A stretch of DNA of 64,000 nucleotides from positions 3,454,501-3,518,500 of the forward strand of contig JAFMOC010000019.1 of NCBI GenBank assembly GCA_019802505.1, given 5' to 3'. This DNA comes from Corydoras sp. C115 (taxonomy: Eukaryota; Chordata; Actinopteri; Siluriformes; Callichthyidae). The notes beneath the pieces were generated by a model. The model did no database searches and was not told the DNA's origin. It saw only the letters and a list, made by a program, of their open reading frames with translations. Both the position numbers and the translations under genes were made by a program. This document shows positions 25,821 to 37,569 of this stretch, one piece after another (the first letter of the stretch is position 1; each line of letters opens with the position of its first letter).

Positions 25821-28229
25821 CCTGCTATTGAAGTTATTGACGATATCATACATACAATACCACATTGTCAGTCAGTAAGTCACGTGGGGAAAAAATCATG
25901 CATTTACAGGGATTTGGAGATTTGATTAGACTATGTGGTGATGAAAAAAAATAATATCTAATGAAGGCAACAGACTAGATAGCAAATGAGACAACACAAT
26001 TTCTATAACATTTGTATCCAAAAAAGGAATGGCATGTGTGGTAACTTGATATCACAATAACGACCACTACCCGAGCTTTGCCAATATGCAATTTTATCTT
26101 CATGTACTTATGTACAGTCAAGTACTTGACACAACGTGGAACAGTGGCGCACGACCATAGGTGCAAAACTGCTGCATCATGCGTTTTCATTCCTGCTGGA
26201 AAACAGTACCCATGGCCTTTCATATTCACATTCCTCCCTCTATTGGCCAGAAACATTACATTTTTTTAACATTACAACAGCATGTGCAACTAACCATAAT
26301 GAAACTAATTAAAATTTTAAATGAAGACCCACAAATGAGACATTTATGTGTTTACTGAACCAGTTTCAGTTACTACCACTAAACATCACCCATCTATTTA
26401 TAAATAGACTTTGTTTGTGAAAATAAATGACAAGAATCTGCTTTATTGCACACTTTTCGTATTTATTAGCATAGTATTAATACTACACCAACCTAGGGGT
26501 TCGGGAAGGAATGCCGTGGACATTTTGGCACACAAACAAAGACATTCACACACAAGGCAAATTCATGTAACCAATTTACCCTTTAGCTATTAAAGTAGTC
26601 ACACAGGGAGAACATAAAAACACTGCATTTACTTAAATGTGTAGCCACCCGTGCCTGGAAAAAAAATCTAACTCGCTGCGGCACCATGACAAGAGCAACG
26701 GATATAGAATTAAACAGCTGACCGCAACTATAAACTCAGTTGGCTATAATAATTGCCATGATGACAGCAACTTTCCAGTATGGTAAAAGATCACAAGATG
26801 TTTAGAAGAAAAGAAAAGGACCTAAAAATCTGCTGTTAAAGTAAAATGAAGTTAATACAGACACTACACAAATTAATTTTGTAAAACGTTGTAAAACTAT
26901 AAGACCTGCTTTTACTGTATCTGCAAGTTTCCACATGCTTCTTAATCACATGATTCATGTTTTAATCAATCCAAATGTAATCAAGCACCTATATATGCAT
27001 TTTGAGGCATAATATGTATCTTACTTCATGGGAAACGTTTGGGGAATGCACTTTTTCTGTTCCTGCATAAATTTCCTATCTTAAAATATATGATTGGTGA
27101 ATTTGGTGTAGAAGAACTTGTCCATATAACGCCTTGACCTCAACCCCATCAAAAGACCTTTGAGATAAATAAGAACTGAAATTGTGAGCCAGGCCCTTTT
27201 ATCCAACATCAGTGTGTGACCTCACAAATGCTGCTTTTGTATGAAAATTCATTCATTCATTCATTCATTATCTCCCGCTTTATCCTATATTAGAGTCGCG
27301 GGGGGGGGGGGGGTTTCCCCATGCCCATCCAGGAGAGAAAGTTTTGGGCGCTGGGCAGACACACCCAGGACAGGGCGCCAATCTATCGCTGGGCACACAC
27401 TCACTCACACAAACACACTCTACATGGGGCAATTTGGAGAACTCAATTGACTTGATCCATGTTTTTGGACTGTGGGAGGAAACCGGAGAACCCAGAGGAA
27501 ACCCACGTGGACACGGGGAGAACATGGAAACTCCACCCAGATGGGGAATCGAACTGGGAATCCCTAGTGCTGAGAGGCGAACATGCTAACCACTAAGCCA
27601 CCGTGCCGCCCTGTATGAAAATTTTGAACATCAAATACCAATGTTGGACAACAAGACCTGGCTTACTGTTTTAGTTCTAGTTTATTAAGTGTTGCATTTG
27701 AATTCCAGGCTCTGTACAAGTTATAGACTTGGGTTGTACTGAAACGTTTCCACAAGCTAGGAGCGTATGGTTATCAGAAATGTATTGATAGGTGATGATA
27801 TAGACACGGGCAGTGGTATTTAAAACACGCAAATTTAACGATTTAATGATAAAAGTTTCAATACGTTTTCCCCTGTAGTGTCCCCTTTGGAGCCAACAAA
27901 ACCTTTTTTTCATGATTTTATAATGATATAATTGAATGTGCAAGTCAATGAGTATGAGGTACGTTAGAGATTTGAAGATGAGTTTAAAGATTTAAAAATG
28001 TGGCTTACTTGATTGCATTTTCATTTTAGAAAATAATTTTTAAATGCTTTGGAATAGCAAGATAAAACTCATTGCCTCTTACCTTTGTCTACTCATAGGG
28101 GAGCTGAAGGAAATCAAACAAGACATCTCCAGCTTGCGTTATGAGCTGTTGGAGAAATCTTATAAAACAGAAGAACTGACTGAGTTAATGAGGTCACTTA
28201 CAGAAACACTCAGCAGGCAAAATCACTAG
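15092..28229 (+). CDS. trpc6: TRPC6 cation channel, complete coding set in 12 exons
   Basis: Diacylglycerol-activated, calcium-permeable cation channel of the plasma membrane. Coding exons: 15092-15270, 18014-18773, 19649-19831, 20025-20189, 20545-20761, 21457-21684, 22418-22682, 23926-24121, 25032-25232, 25343-25399, 25601-25676 and 28099-28229. Every junction is GT-AG and in phase, giving 885 residues from the first ATG. Residues 60-313 hold the ankyrin repeats (AAEYGNIPVVRRML, NCVDYMGQNALQLAV). The pore helix LFW is at 674-676, the TRP box EWKFAR at 737-742, and the calmodulin/IP3-receptor-binding segment KIMKRLIKRY starts at 818. Sequons NMT and NIT, in the first and second extracellular loops, fit TRPC6 rather than TRPC3, which has one. 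In-frame ATGs at 15140 and 15212 are alternative starts; 15212 has the best context. The TRP-box-to-KIMKRL linker is shorter than in mammals as I recall. I cannot tell trpc6a from trpc6b. Confidence 0.96.
15489..15644 (-). mobile_element. Short V-SINE-family copy, truncated at CCCAGCGAT
   Basis: Only the 3' third of the element is present, in trpc6 intron 1. On the minus strand it starts at GCCCAGCGATAG. Near-perfect 13-bp duplications flank it: TAATCCATCATTT at 15489-15501 and TAATCCATAATTT at 15632-15644. The element was therefore already short when it inserted. Confidence 0.85.
17074..17430 (-). mobile_element. V-SINE-like retroposon in trpc6 intron 1
   Basis: Near full-length minus-strand copy. 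The perfect 12-bp duplication TCAAAATACTTA lies at 17062-17073 and 17431-17442. Little divergence from the other young copies suggests recent insertion. Confidence 0.92.
17484..17708 (+). mobile_element. V-SINE copy lacking the tRNA-like head
   Basis: Plus-strand copy that starts within the core ('ccatgttctccccgtgtctg') and runs to an ATGGATGG tail. The 3' part has a deletion between 'gtatctgcccc' and 'tgtattctcccctgg'. It lies about 300 bp upstream of trpc6 exon 2. Confidence 0.85.
18903..18962 (-). repeat. Tail fragment of the second SINE family
   Basis: 'Catttagcagatgcttttat' followed by 'ccaaagcgacctacaaatga' matches the tail of the family at 11316 and 61383. A TACATT-repeat end lies upstream. 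It sits in trpc6 intron 2, about 130 bp past the exon. Confidence 0.65.
22115..22270. mobile_element. Tc1-like transposon end fragment in trpc6 intron 6
   Basis: The motif 'attggggccaaaaagtattt' followed by 'agtcagccactgaagttctc' resembles the terminal region of a fish Tc1-like family I know. Only a fragment is present and no coding capacity remains. Confidence 0.5.
24470..24828 (-). mobile_element. V-SINE-like retroposon in trpc6 intron 8
   Basis: Full-length minus-strand copy with ATTC-repeat tail, core and head. It lies between two TA/TG microsatellite stretches (24427-24469 and 24829-24890), so a target duplication cannot be read clearly. Confidence 0.9.
25722..25820. repeat. (GT)n/(AT)n microsatellite in trpc6 intron 11
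   Basis: A GT-rich start turns into a run of about 80 bp of pure (AT)n. It begins roughly 45 bp downstream of the exon 11 donor. Confidence 0.95.
26490..26660 (-). repeat. Old V-SINE remnant in trpc6 intron 11
   Basis: Degraded minus-strand copy: a 'cacacaaacaaagacattca' linker, 'caatttaccctttagctatt', then 'cacagggagaacataaaaac' and a head-like 'tgtagccacccgtgcc'. Its divergence is far higher than in the nearby young copies. Confidence 0.5.
27085..27238 (+). mobile_element. Tc1/mariner transposase-derived fragment
   Basis: Read forward, 'cttgacctcaaccccatc' matches the transposase segment that encodes PDLNPI in Tc1-like elements. It is followed by 'tgagccaggcccttttatcc' and 'gtgtgacctcacaaatgctg', in the expected order. 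Frame breaks are present, so it is dead. A young SINE then inserted at its 3' side. Confidence 0.65.
27251..27611 (-). mobile_element. V-SINE inserted in a dead Tc1/mariner fragment
   Basis: Full-length minus-strand copy with the perfect duplication TGTATGAAAATT at 27239-27250 and 27612-27623. A G-run of about 14 lies at 27301, where other copies read 'GCGGTGGGG'. Confidence 0.93.
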
Positions 28230-28381
28230 TTTATACAACTCAAAGACTTAATGACTGCTCCACTGATGAACCTGAGTTATGGAGGGTGGCGCTGATGCTT
28301 GCTCTTAAGAGAAATGTATCTATTTTTAAGGAAGTGAAAAAAAAGGTGTGACTGGAAAAAAAAAACAAGCTTTTAAATCAA

Positions 28382-28387
28382 AATAAA
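28382..28387 (+). terminator. trpc6 poly(A) signal candidate (AATAAA)
   Basis: First canonical AATAAA after the trpc6 stop codon, about 150 nt downstream. More AATAAA motifs follow (near 28617 and 29100), so a longer 3' untranslated region is possible. Confidence 0.5.
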
Positions 28388-28715
28388 GATTTTTTTTATA
28401 ATTAATTACATTTAATGAATCCAAATTAAAACAAATTTCAAATTAAGTCAAATATTTTAGTTGTACTGCATTTAAATAGTCATTGTGGTATCTGATTTTA
28501 TAGTAAATGTAAGGCTACACGAACAGCACATTAAAAGCTATATTTAACTATAAATTAATTTTAAATTACTGAATAGTTTATTTTGTAAACACATCATTTG
28601 AAAAGTTCAATTGTAAATAAAATATGAATTAAATGTTATTTGCTAAAAGAAACCGGATTAATAAAAAAAATGTATAACAAATGTAAATTGGTATGCGGTA
28701 TTTATGTATATATTT

Positions 28716-28775
<60 letters not shown>

Positions 28776-29258
28776 ATAGTGATATTGGTGCCTATTTCAG
28801 CATTTTTGCCTGTGGTTTACCTTTGGTATAATTAACGGATAAAAACAAAACAAGTTGAAATCTGTCCAGAAACTAAAAGTGATTGACTTACACATCTGCC
28901 TGGGTTTAAAGTTAAACTTGTAATTTTTTGGTGAGCCCTTCGACAACAACCCTGCACTCACAGAGCTCATGAGCTGGTTTAATGTCACTTGTGGTAAACT
29001 ATATCACAGCATATAAATGTTTGAGGCATACTGCCATCCCATTTTAGCAGTGGTTTTGTGTGAATTGTTTTCTGTTAAACTGTAATGCAATGTACCCCTC
29101 AATAAACTGTTTACTGTAAATGGACTTTAATAGGCCCAATGTATTATTATTTCATTGTAAATGAGACAACATATTCTTATTAAGATATTATTTTTATTAT
29201 TTTAGGTTGAAAACATCTAGTGCTTATGTTGGTTTTTAAGAACAGTGCACCCTCAAAT

Positions 29259-29540
29259 ATTCATTCATTCATTCATTCATTATCTTCAGCTTTGTCCCAT
29301 CCAGGGGAGAACGTTTCGGGCGCTGGGCAGACACACCCAGGACATGGTGCCAATCTATCGCTGGGCAAGCACTCACTCACACACACATACACACACTATA
29401 TGGGGCAATTTGGAGAACTCAATTGACTTGATCCATGTTTTTGGACTGTGGGAGGAAACCGGAGAACCCGGAGGAAACCCACGCAGACACGGGGAGAACA
29501 TGGAAACTCCATCCAGATGGGGATTCGACCCGGCCACCCC
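29259..29540 (-). mobile_element. V-SINE-like retroposon with internal deletion
   Basis: Minus-strand copy that lacks about 35 bases between 'tcagctttgtc' and 'ccatccaggggagaacg', and lacks most of the tRNA-like head beyond 'ggggattcgacccgg'. Imperfect flanks CAAATATT (29253) and CAAATATA (29541) may be its target duplication. Confidence 0.82.
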
Positions 29541-30043
29541 CAAATATATTTTTCTATTTAAATAATGGGTAGAATGTTAAAACTCAAACTAAATTCTAAA
29601 GCTATTAAATGGCACAGCATTAAATATTTAGGGAATGTTAAAAAAAAAAAAAACATAGCCAATTTGTGGTGGTTACCTCTGCATGTAGCTACTACTAGCA
29701 AAAGTAATTTGTGCACATTATAAGAAATTATGCAATTCTAATTTCTGTCATGTACAGCCCTAAGACCCGAAAATGCAGGGGTGTATGAGATGATTCAGCA
29801 GGTGAGTTTGTGTTCTCATAAGTCTCTTTCTTCCAGTAACTGTTTTTTTTCAGCATGTTAAATTTAACAGCAGAACAGGAAACAAATCACAAAGACATCT
29901 ATTTACTTTATATTAGTTATTAATTTGAAATTATTACACAATGCACAAATGATCTTTAATATTTTATGTTATGTTGCTTATGAGCTGTGACCAGAAAGAC
30001 ATTTTAAAACATAAATAATAAGTCCTAGTATCTTAAAATAATT

Positions 30044-30400
30044 CATCCATCATCTTCCGCTTTATCCTATATTAGGGTCGCGGGGGGGGGGTTCCCCATG
30101 CCCATCCAGGGGAGAATGTTTCGGGCGCTGGGCAGATACATCCAGGACAGGACACCAATCTATCGCTGGGCACACATTCACACACACAGACACGCACACA
30201 AACACACTCTATATGGGGCAATTTCGAGAACTCAATTGACTTATTCCATGTTTTTGGACTGTGGGAGGAAACCAGAGAACCCGGAAGAAAACCCATGCGG
30301 ACACGGGGAGAACATGGAAACTCCACCCAGATGGAGATTCGAACCGGGAATCCCTAGCACTGAGAGGAGAACATGCTAACCACTAAGCCACCATGCCGCC
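30044..30400 (-). mobile_element. V-SINE-like retroposon
   Basis: Full-length minus-strand copy. The flanks CTTAAAATAAT (about 30033) and CTTGAAATAAT (about 30402) differ by one base and look like a slightly aged target duplication. Confidence 0.88.
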
Positions 30401-32504
30401 AACTTGAAATAATGCATAATTAAATCTGGTCACCATGCACTTTGGTTTGTGTATCAAATATAAAAAATATTTTTCTTTTACACTTTACACTTTCATCTTG
30501 TTTTGTTTTCAGGTATTTTAAAGAATTTGACTTTACAGTTTAACTTTCTACTTTCTTTCTTTTACAACCACAGCTCTCTGGATAATATCTCTGTTTTTAT
30601 TACTAAATTAGTATAAATACCTCAAATAGGTCTATTTCCCCTTGGTTTTCTCTTTGTAGATTTATGAACAGACACTTCAAATGTGTTTTTTCTTTTATCC
30701 ACATCCAAGACTTCTGTTTGTTTTAAATATCTTTCATCAAAATTCCATCAAGCATCAGCAACTAAATATGGGGTCACAGTGGCTTCAGAAGAAATGCATT
30801 ACACTTTTTTTTCTGTATGAAATACATCACAAGGATCATCACAAGGATGTTCATTGTAGAAGAGGTCAGAAATCTTTGGAGACTATTCCAAGCTGACCTC
30901 TCCCAAACTGTTCCGCATGGTTGGAAACTTACATGTATGGAAAGTTGCTTGATTTTTACACTCAGGTTATTGAACTGAGTGAAACACCTAAATTCAAAAA
31001 GAGTGTTTTAGTATTTTGTGAATATTGTACATGAATAACAGAGTGTTGTATTATTTAGCAGCATTTTTGTAAATAATGAATTCCCATGCATTCAGCTTAT
31101 CACACTGTGCACATTCCCATAAAGTCATTGTTTTTAGATCAGAAGCTGAGAATCCTGCAGTAACTGGTTGAAAGTCTTGGGAATTATATTGGAGGTTGGA
31201 CTTCCTGAGAGAGACATTTCCTATCAATTACTCATCACAAAAAGGAAGTTCTCCTTCTACACAGGTCACATCTTGTGACATAAAAAATAAAATGAATAAA
31301 TATTTTACATGTATATCTAATAGGCTAGACTTGTGCACTTTATTAGGTATACCACCTTGTTTCTACACTTTTAATCCACTCATCATAAATATGCACTTAA
31401 CACTTCTACTGTTACTGCAGTCCATATGTTTCTTTGCATGCTTTGTTTGTACGTTAATCCACTTCACTTCTTTAATAATCACTGCTCCCACAAACAAAAT
31501 GCTTTTCAGCAATTGACGGCTTTTCTCACATTGGCTAAAGTCATTGTTAATCAGTCCACAATCAGAAAAAAAAACCTAAAAAATGTCACGTCTATGACCC
31601 AAAAAGGAGAAGAGGAGGCTGCTGCCCATCCATAGTTTTGTTAAGTGGTGGTTTTGTGGATAGTTGGAACCAAAATAGATATTTGCTTCAAATCTGAAAC
31701 TTTGAAACACTTGGAATTTTACTTGCAGCATTGAAAACAACTTTTTTTTTTTCTGGGAATCATTGGGGTTAAGGCCTGTGTTACTATATCTAGGGCTTGC
31801 CATCATTAATGGAACAACACATTCTGATTTATAACAGCAAATATGAAGGGAAAATGTCAGTTCATTGTGAACATAAATCATAAAGCAGTTCAAACTCTTT
31901 GAAGATGGTTTTGTAACCGTTTCCAGCCTGATGAACCTGAGGTGCTCAGAAACATCTTTTTGTGACTAGGTACATTTCAACAGATCCTTGTTGTTTAAAT
32001 AAAACAGGATGCACTCTAACACACCATTGTCTTCCCTGACACCTCATTCATTTCACACTTTATTATTTTGTTCACTGTGGCGAGAGGGTGTGATTAAAAA
32101 TATCCTGTGAATCAGAGGTAAAGAAGGAAATCTGATTAGATAAGAGTATGCTGTAACTATATCTCATGAATTGTCTCTTCCTTTGGTGTGCACTGAAGTC
32201 TAAAAGAAAGAATGGGTGTGCCTGAGGGGAAGGAGAGAAAGAAATGTACTATACCAATGAGTAGTTTATACAGTAGAAAGTTTTAATTTTGCTGACAGTT
32301 CAAATCCACCTCTCCTCCATCTTTATTCATCAACTGCCACATACACATACTACTATAGTTACTTACAGATATTTAATACTGGATTATCAAAATTATTGAT
32401 CAGGTCTAATAGTTTATCTCATTTGTTTAAATTTGTTCCCTTTATCTACTCTGAGTACTATTTAACAAATACACATGCTATCATTTTAATATCTAAAATT
32501 CAGT

Positions 32505-32632
32505 CGCCAGCATGTCTTTGGATTGTGGGAGAACAGTTACAAAAATGAATCACACACAGTTAAATTGAAGACTTACAGAAACAGGAGAGCCTTGTCCTGC
32601 CCAGGGTGCACTAGGCCAATGTGCCGCCCACC
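32505..32632 (-). repeat. Old V-SINE remnant
   Basis: 'Gccagcatgtctttggattg' plus 'tgggagaacagttacaaaaa', then a head-like 'ctaggccaatgtgccgccca', match the minus-strand V-SINE order with heavy divergence. Confidence 0.55.
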
Positions 32633-33484
32633 AAAGGGGTGGTTCTGCAATGTAGTTTTTTTGTCTTGGAGAATTAAAGTATAGCACCATTTGCATCGTA
32701 AATGAGCCGCAGTGGCATGACTACATTTTTAAGAAAGAGATAACTGCACTCAGTTTTAGGTGCTAATACACATTCAAGCACATTTTTTGTGGTTCACTGT
32801 GAAAGGAAATCTGAGCTTCCTTATGGAAACTCACATTGTTTTCGACACCACTGCACCATTATGTTGCCAAGTAGAAGTGATGTTTCAGTTTTTTGTTCTG
32901 TAGTATATATAAACAGTGCCAGCACCACTAATGTGCCTTTAAAGCTGAAATAAAAAGTTGCATCAAACTAAAAACACAATATTTTACTTTTAGCAGTACA
33001 TCCCTGGAAATAGCAAAAATAACATTTTCTCCTACTAAAAGAATATTTATTTCTTATATGAGAAAATCCAGTGCATTGTACTTATTGTAAAAAAGAAGAA
33101 GCACAGTCATTTTCTAAATATCTTTTCAGATAAGCTTGCTGATAGTTGTAATACAGCAGTGTCAAGCATTAGGTCATATGTTATTTTGAAATATCTGATT
33201 TCAGGGATTTCCACTGTGATTGCAGCTGTGCCCACTTTTTTTCATAAACTGTACAATCTGAAGAGTGTTACACTATTCCACCCAGTTTAAAACTTCCCTC
33301 TCACGTTTTAGCTTTCCTTTTAGTAAAAATTTAACCATGGAATTGATTTAGGTCACACCCAGATACACGTGCAGATCCACGTCAGAGCAGCAACAAAGAA
33401 TCTGTTTTTCCACCCTTACGTACATGACCAAGTTCATACTTGTTTCAGTGTTTCATCATAGTGTGGAGTGTGACACCCTTTTTA

Positions 33485-33660
33485 TATACAATATATGGAC
33501 AAAAGTATTGGGACAACTACACATTAAACCTCAAAGAGCCTTTATGACTTTCATAATGTCAGTGCTTTCATGCCTGAAAAAATGCTTCCACAAAACCCAA
33601 AATGAAAACTAAGTTTTCTAAACTGGCATCATTTGTACTTTAGTGGACATCATCCAGTAC
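33485..33660. mobile_element. Tc1/mariner terminal fragment
   Basis: It begins with 'caatatatggacaaaagtat' and 'tgggacaactacacattaaa', the terminal motif complementary to that ending the fragment at 7840-8092. Only the end region survives. Confidence 0.55.
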
Positions 33661-33940
33661 TACCTCCAGTGTTGGTTCTGATCTAAAAACTACCCTTTAT
33701 CCATGTCACTGTCTATAATATAATAAAAGAGAATATATATCTGCAAATAGAGCCATAGTGTGAACTGTTCTGACGATCACCCCTTTCCACACCGCGGTCA
33801 CGCCATCTGCACTTCAGCAACGCTCTTTCCACGACCTATTCTCCAGAGAAACTACGCAGATAAATGGGATATCCTTATAAAGGATATCCTTCATTTTCCA
33901 TGTTAAATTTACCAACCATACCACAAATGCCTGAACAGTT

Positions 33941-34282
33941 CATTCATTACCTCCCGCTTTATCCTCTATTAGGGTCGCGGTGGGGTTCCCCATGCCCATC
34001 CAGGGGAGAACGTTTCGGGCGCTGGGCAGATACACCCAGGACAAGGCGCCAATCCATCGCTGGGCACACACTCACTCACTCACACACACACACACACACT
34101 CTATATGGGGCAATTTTGAGAACTCAATTGACTTGATCCATGTTTTTGGACTGTGGGAAGAAACCGGAGAGCCCGGAGGAAACCCACGCAGACACGGGGA
34201 GAACATGGAAACTCCACCCAGATGGGGATTCAAACCGGGAACCCCTAGCGCTGAGAGGCAAACGTGCTAAACCACTAAGTGC
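33941..34282 (-). mobile_element. V-SINE-like retroposon
   Basis: Minus-strand copy flanked by the perfect 12-bp duplication GCCTGAACAGTT at 33929-33940 and 34283-34294. The outermost few bases of the tRNA-like head are missing. Confidence 0.92.
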
Positions 34283-34577
34283 GCCTGAACAGTTATATTT
34301 CCAGAAAATCAAACCAAAGGCAAATGTCTGTGTGTGTGTGTAAGCACAGTAGGAAAAACAGTTCACTGCAGAAACTAAACATGGCTGTTTGAGGGTTTGG
34401 GTTTGGGACTCTCCTGATCCAAGACACCAGGTGTAAGTCAGAAAAGAGGTGTTAACTGAATGAAACATTTTTAAAAAACACAACCACACATTATATCTAT
34501 GTATATCGTGTTGTGCAGGTGCTCATAGAACAGAAAGAATGCGCTGAGATTTTTATTTTATTTATAAATTACATTGA

Positions 34578-34919
34578 GGTGGCACGGTGGCTTAGTGGTT
34601 AGCCTCTCAGCGCTAGGGATTCCCGGTTCGAATCCCCATCTGGGTGAAGTTTCCATGTTCTCCCCGTGTCTGCGTGGGTTTCCTCCGGGTTCTCCGGTTT
34701 CCTCCCACAGTCCAAAAACATGGATCAAGTCAATTGAATTCTCAAAATTGCCCCATATAGAGTGTGTATGTGTGAGTGAGTGTGTGCCCAGCGATGGATT
34801 GGCGCCCTGTCCTGGGTCTATCTGCCCAGCGCCCGAGACGTTCTCCCCTGGATGGACATGGGGAACCCCACCGCGACCCTAATAGAGGATAAAGCGGGAG
34901 ATAATGAATGGATGAATGA
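34578..34919 (+). mobile_element. V-SINE-like retroposon
   Basis: Plus-strand copy. It has a shortened head (an 'acgttcg' block is lost before 'cctctcagcg'), core, linker and ATGGATGA tail. The perfect duplication AAATTACATTGA lies at 34566-34577 and 34920-34931. Confidence 0.93.
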
Positions 34920-35078
34920 AAATTACATTGACGCGCCCTGTCTCTTTGTTAATGGTTATGGTCACATGCAAATTATATACATTACACTGCCGCTTATGTT
35001 GACATACGTTACACATCCGCCCAAAGCAACATTAAAAACCGGACCACTGAAAGTTAATCCTGCACAAAAAGCTTTAAA

Positions 35079-35470
35079 TGTCATTTGAGTTGAACGGACC
35101 GAACGCCTTCTGCGTGCGTATTACGCATGTGCGCCACGTCACGCTGCACGCGCGGCGGAGCGCGGAGGGGATGTTTTTGGATAAAAAGTCTCCGCGTCTC
35201 GAGCTGCAGACTGAGGGGGACGTTCTGAGTTCGATCAACGGCCTGGAATTTTACATTCGGAAACGGGAGCCATCTAAAGGAAAAACGTTATAAACGAACA
35301 GTTTCTTTATTTAGGAAAAAAAAAAGGTTTAATCACAAACACAGTGAAGCAGCAGAGAGACGCGGCCCACTTCCATCAGTTCCTCCGTTTATAAAGCTCT
35401 GAAAGCGGCGCACCGCCCTCCCGTTAAAGGCCGCGGGTTCGTCTTTTCTGTGTTCAGATTGTTAAAAGTG
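35079..35470. promoter_or_regulatory. CpG-rich promoter-like block
   Basis: CpG is dense here, for example 'cgtcacgctgcacgcgcggc' at 35137-35156, in an otherwise AT-rich region. It is the best promoter candidate in the 9-kb gap and lies 2.3 kb upstream of the galaxin-like start codon, so it may drive that gene through a non-coding first exon. A 71-codon open frame (35078-35293) lies inside it, but I recognise nothing in it and attribute it to GC-rich sequence with few stops. Confidence 0.5.
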
Positions 35471-37410
35471 TCGTGATTTCGTTTGCACTTAAATCGCTCT
35501 GTGTCGTTTTGTTAACTCGATCAGGGTTTAGTTTGGATAAACTTAATCCAATAAACAGTCGAGTTTAAAGCGAATCTTTCAGTTGTTCACTTTGATTAAA
35601 TCTTAAGATTACGTTGCTTTAACACAAACGCGGTTGCTTTCGATGAGAACGGTGTTTGGATAAAAATCTTTTAGTGTTTGATTTTTGTATAAACCTGTTC
35701 AGTTTCCTTAAACCTGTAACGTCGTCGTTTATTTAATGCGTCGGTGTTCATTTTGGTAAAGTTTAGGGGTTTTTGTTTGGTTTAAATTGTGAATGGTTTA
35801 TTTTCTATACCTTTTATAGTTTACTGAACGTGTTAACATACAGACTTGCAGCAAAAACCAATGAGAACGATTGCTAGAATCTCTTTATTTATGTTGTTTA
35901 TGATGTAACTTTGTAATGGACACATTTATTTTGTCGGTCACCGCAGGGAATTTCACAGCACACAGGGGAGCGGGGGTGGGGGGGGGTTACGTCATCATTT
36001 AGTTTGGTTTAACCTATAAGTATTTAGTAGAAATGCACATTGGGTGTTGGTCAAGGAAGCAACATTCTATACTATTTATTAACTTGTTGATTTATGTTGC
36101 TATTTCTTAAAATATTTGTAAACTCAGTTCATATTGGTTGTTCACCTATAACAAACTTTAACTGTTACTTTAACTTCTATAGGATGTTTAAATATAAGGT
36201 ACATTACAGAAATGTAGAAATGTTATGTGCAAATATCTTTGTTTCAGGGCATGTGTGAAGTTTCATGTTTTTAGTTTTTCAGCAGGTTGTTTTCTTACAT
36301 GCTAACAGCCAACGTAAATAAAATAAATGGACAAACAAAGGCAGCATAGTGTCGGTTTAAGAGTAATTAGCATAATTTTCAGCATACTTTTCTGAAGAAA
36401 TTGAGTATTTACATTCTAATATAGCAAAGTCAGTGTGTAAAGTTTTTAAAAATAAATATTGGATTTACTGACAACTAGAAAGAATAATATTTTATAATTA
36501 AAAAGTGTTTCAAATGCACTGGTCATGACCTGCTTTAATTTTACAGTCAATGCAGTAGTATTCAATTTGGAATAACCTGTCCATTCAATGTTGGTTAAGA
36601 TTGATGGAAAGTTCAAATCTAAGGGTGGAAAATATTCAGTCTGTAGTTACAAACTCCTCTGAGACGCAACACAGAAAAGATTTGATAAAAAATTGTTTTA
36701 TTTGCTTGAAAACATCAGTTCATTTTAAATTTAAGGCTGAAAACCACAGAAACCTAATATTTGCTTTTTATTTAAATCTCATCAATTTGAATTTTGCAGT
36801 TTGATATCTTGTTAAATTTAGTTTACATAAACATTTTTGTCTTTGAGTTGGTTATACCGGTCTAGATATTTTGGTGTCATAAGCCACAGAATGACTTTAT
36901 AATTAAAACCAAAGTGGATATTGCAAAGTTGATGCATTATTGTGTAGAGTATTTTACAAATTGTTAAACACAATGAAAATAGAGGATTTACCTTGGGGAA
37001 ATAATGGTAATATCTGAAATGCTGTTATAGTCAAGTGTAATATATCTAGAAAATAATGTAATCTGTATCTGAGAACATAATTCAGCAAATCAATAACAAA
37101 ATAATTCATCTAAGAAGTAAATTAGACCCCTTTTACTTCCACCTAAAACAATGCCTTATTTTCAGCTAATCAACAAGTGGGCAGCACATGGTTTAAATGT
37201 AAAATGAGCTTTTATACTGTAAATTATTAAAGTATAAAGTCTAAATTAAAAACCTGTGACAGTGCAGAAAACAACAACTTGGATGTATGATGCAAAAAAT
37301 AGATGTATGATGCAGTTTTAGATCTGGCTGGGATTTTCATGGGGGTGTGGTTTACTTGCTAGTTTTTAAGCCTGTCCTGAATGATTCTCAAACAATAAAG
37401 AGAAGAGATC

Positions 37411-37495
37411 ATGGCTTATTATGTTTGGAGTAAGCGAATTATTAGGTTAAGATTTGCCATTATTCCTTTAACTGGCTTTTTAATCAAGTTAAGTT

Positions 37496-37569
<74 letters not shown>

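Larger units (their letters stand above)
28230..35078. other. Intergenic region between trpc6 and the galaxin-like gene
   Basis: I see no gene. The stretch holds a (GT)n tract (28720-28772), five V-SINE copies listed separately, old SINE debris near 32505-32632, and a Tc1-like end. Open frames at 30681-30896, 31196-31635 and 31576-31893 have no recognisable content and no splice support. Confidence 0.5.

Noticed and set aside
26000..26360. Possible gene on either strand (frames 25975-26256 and 26161-26358)
   Set aside because: Located in a trpc6 intron, with no splice-phase logic or recognisable content; probably diverged repeat.
35078..35293. 71-codon frame in the CpG-rich block as a gene
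   Set aside because: CpG-rich sequence has few stop codons. No recognised domain, and no clear donor in phase with a downstream exon.
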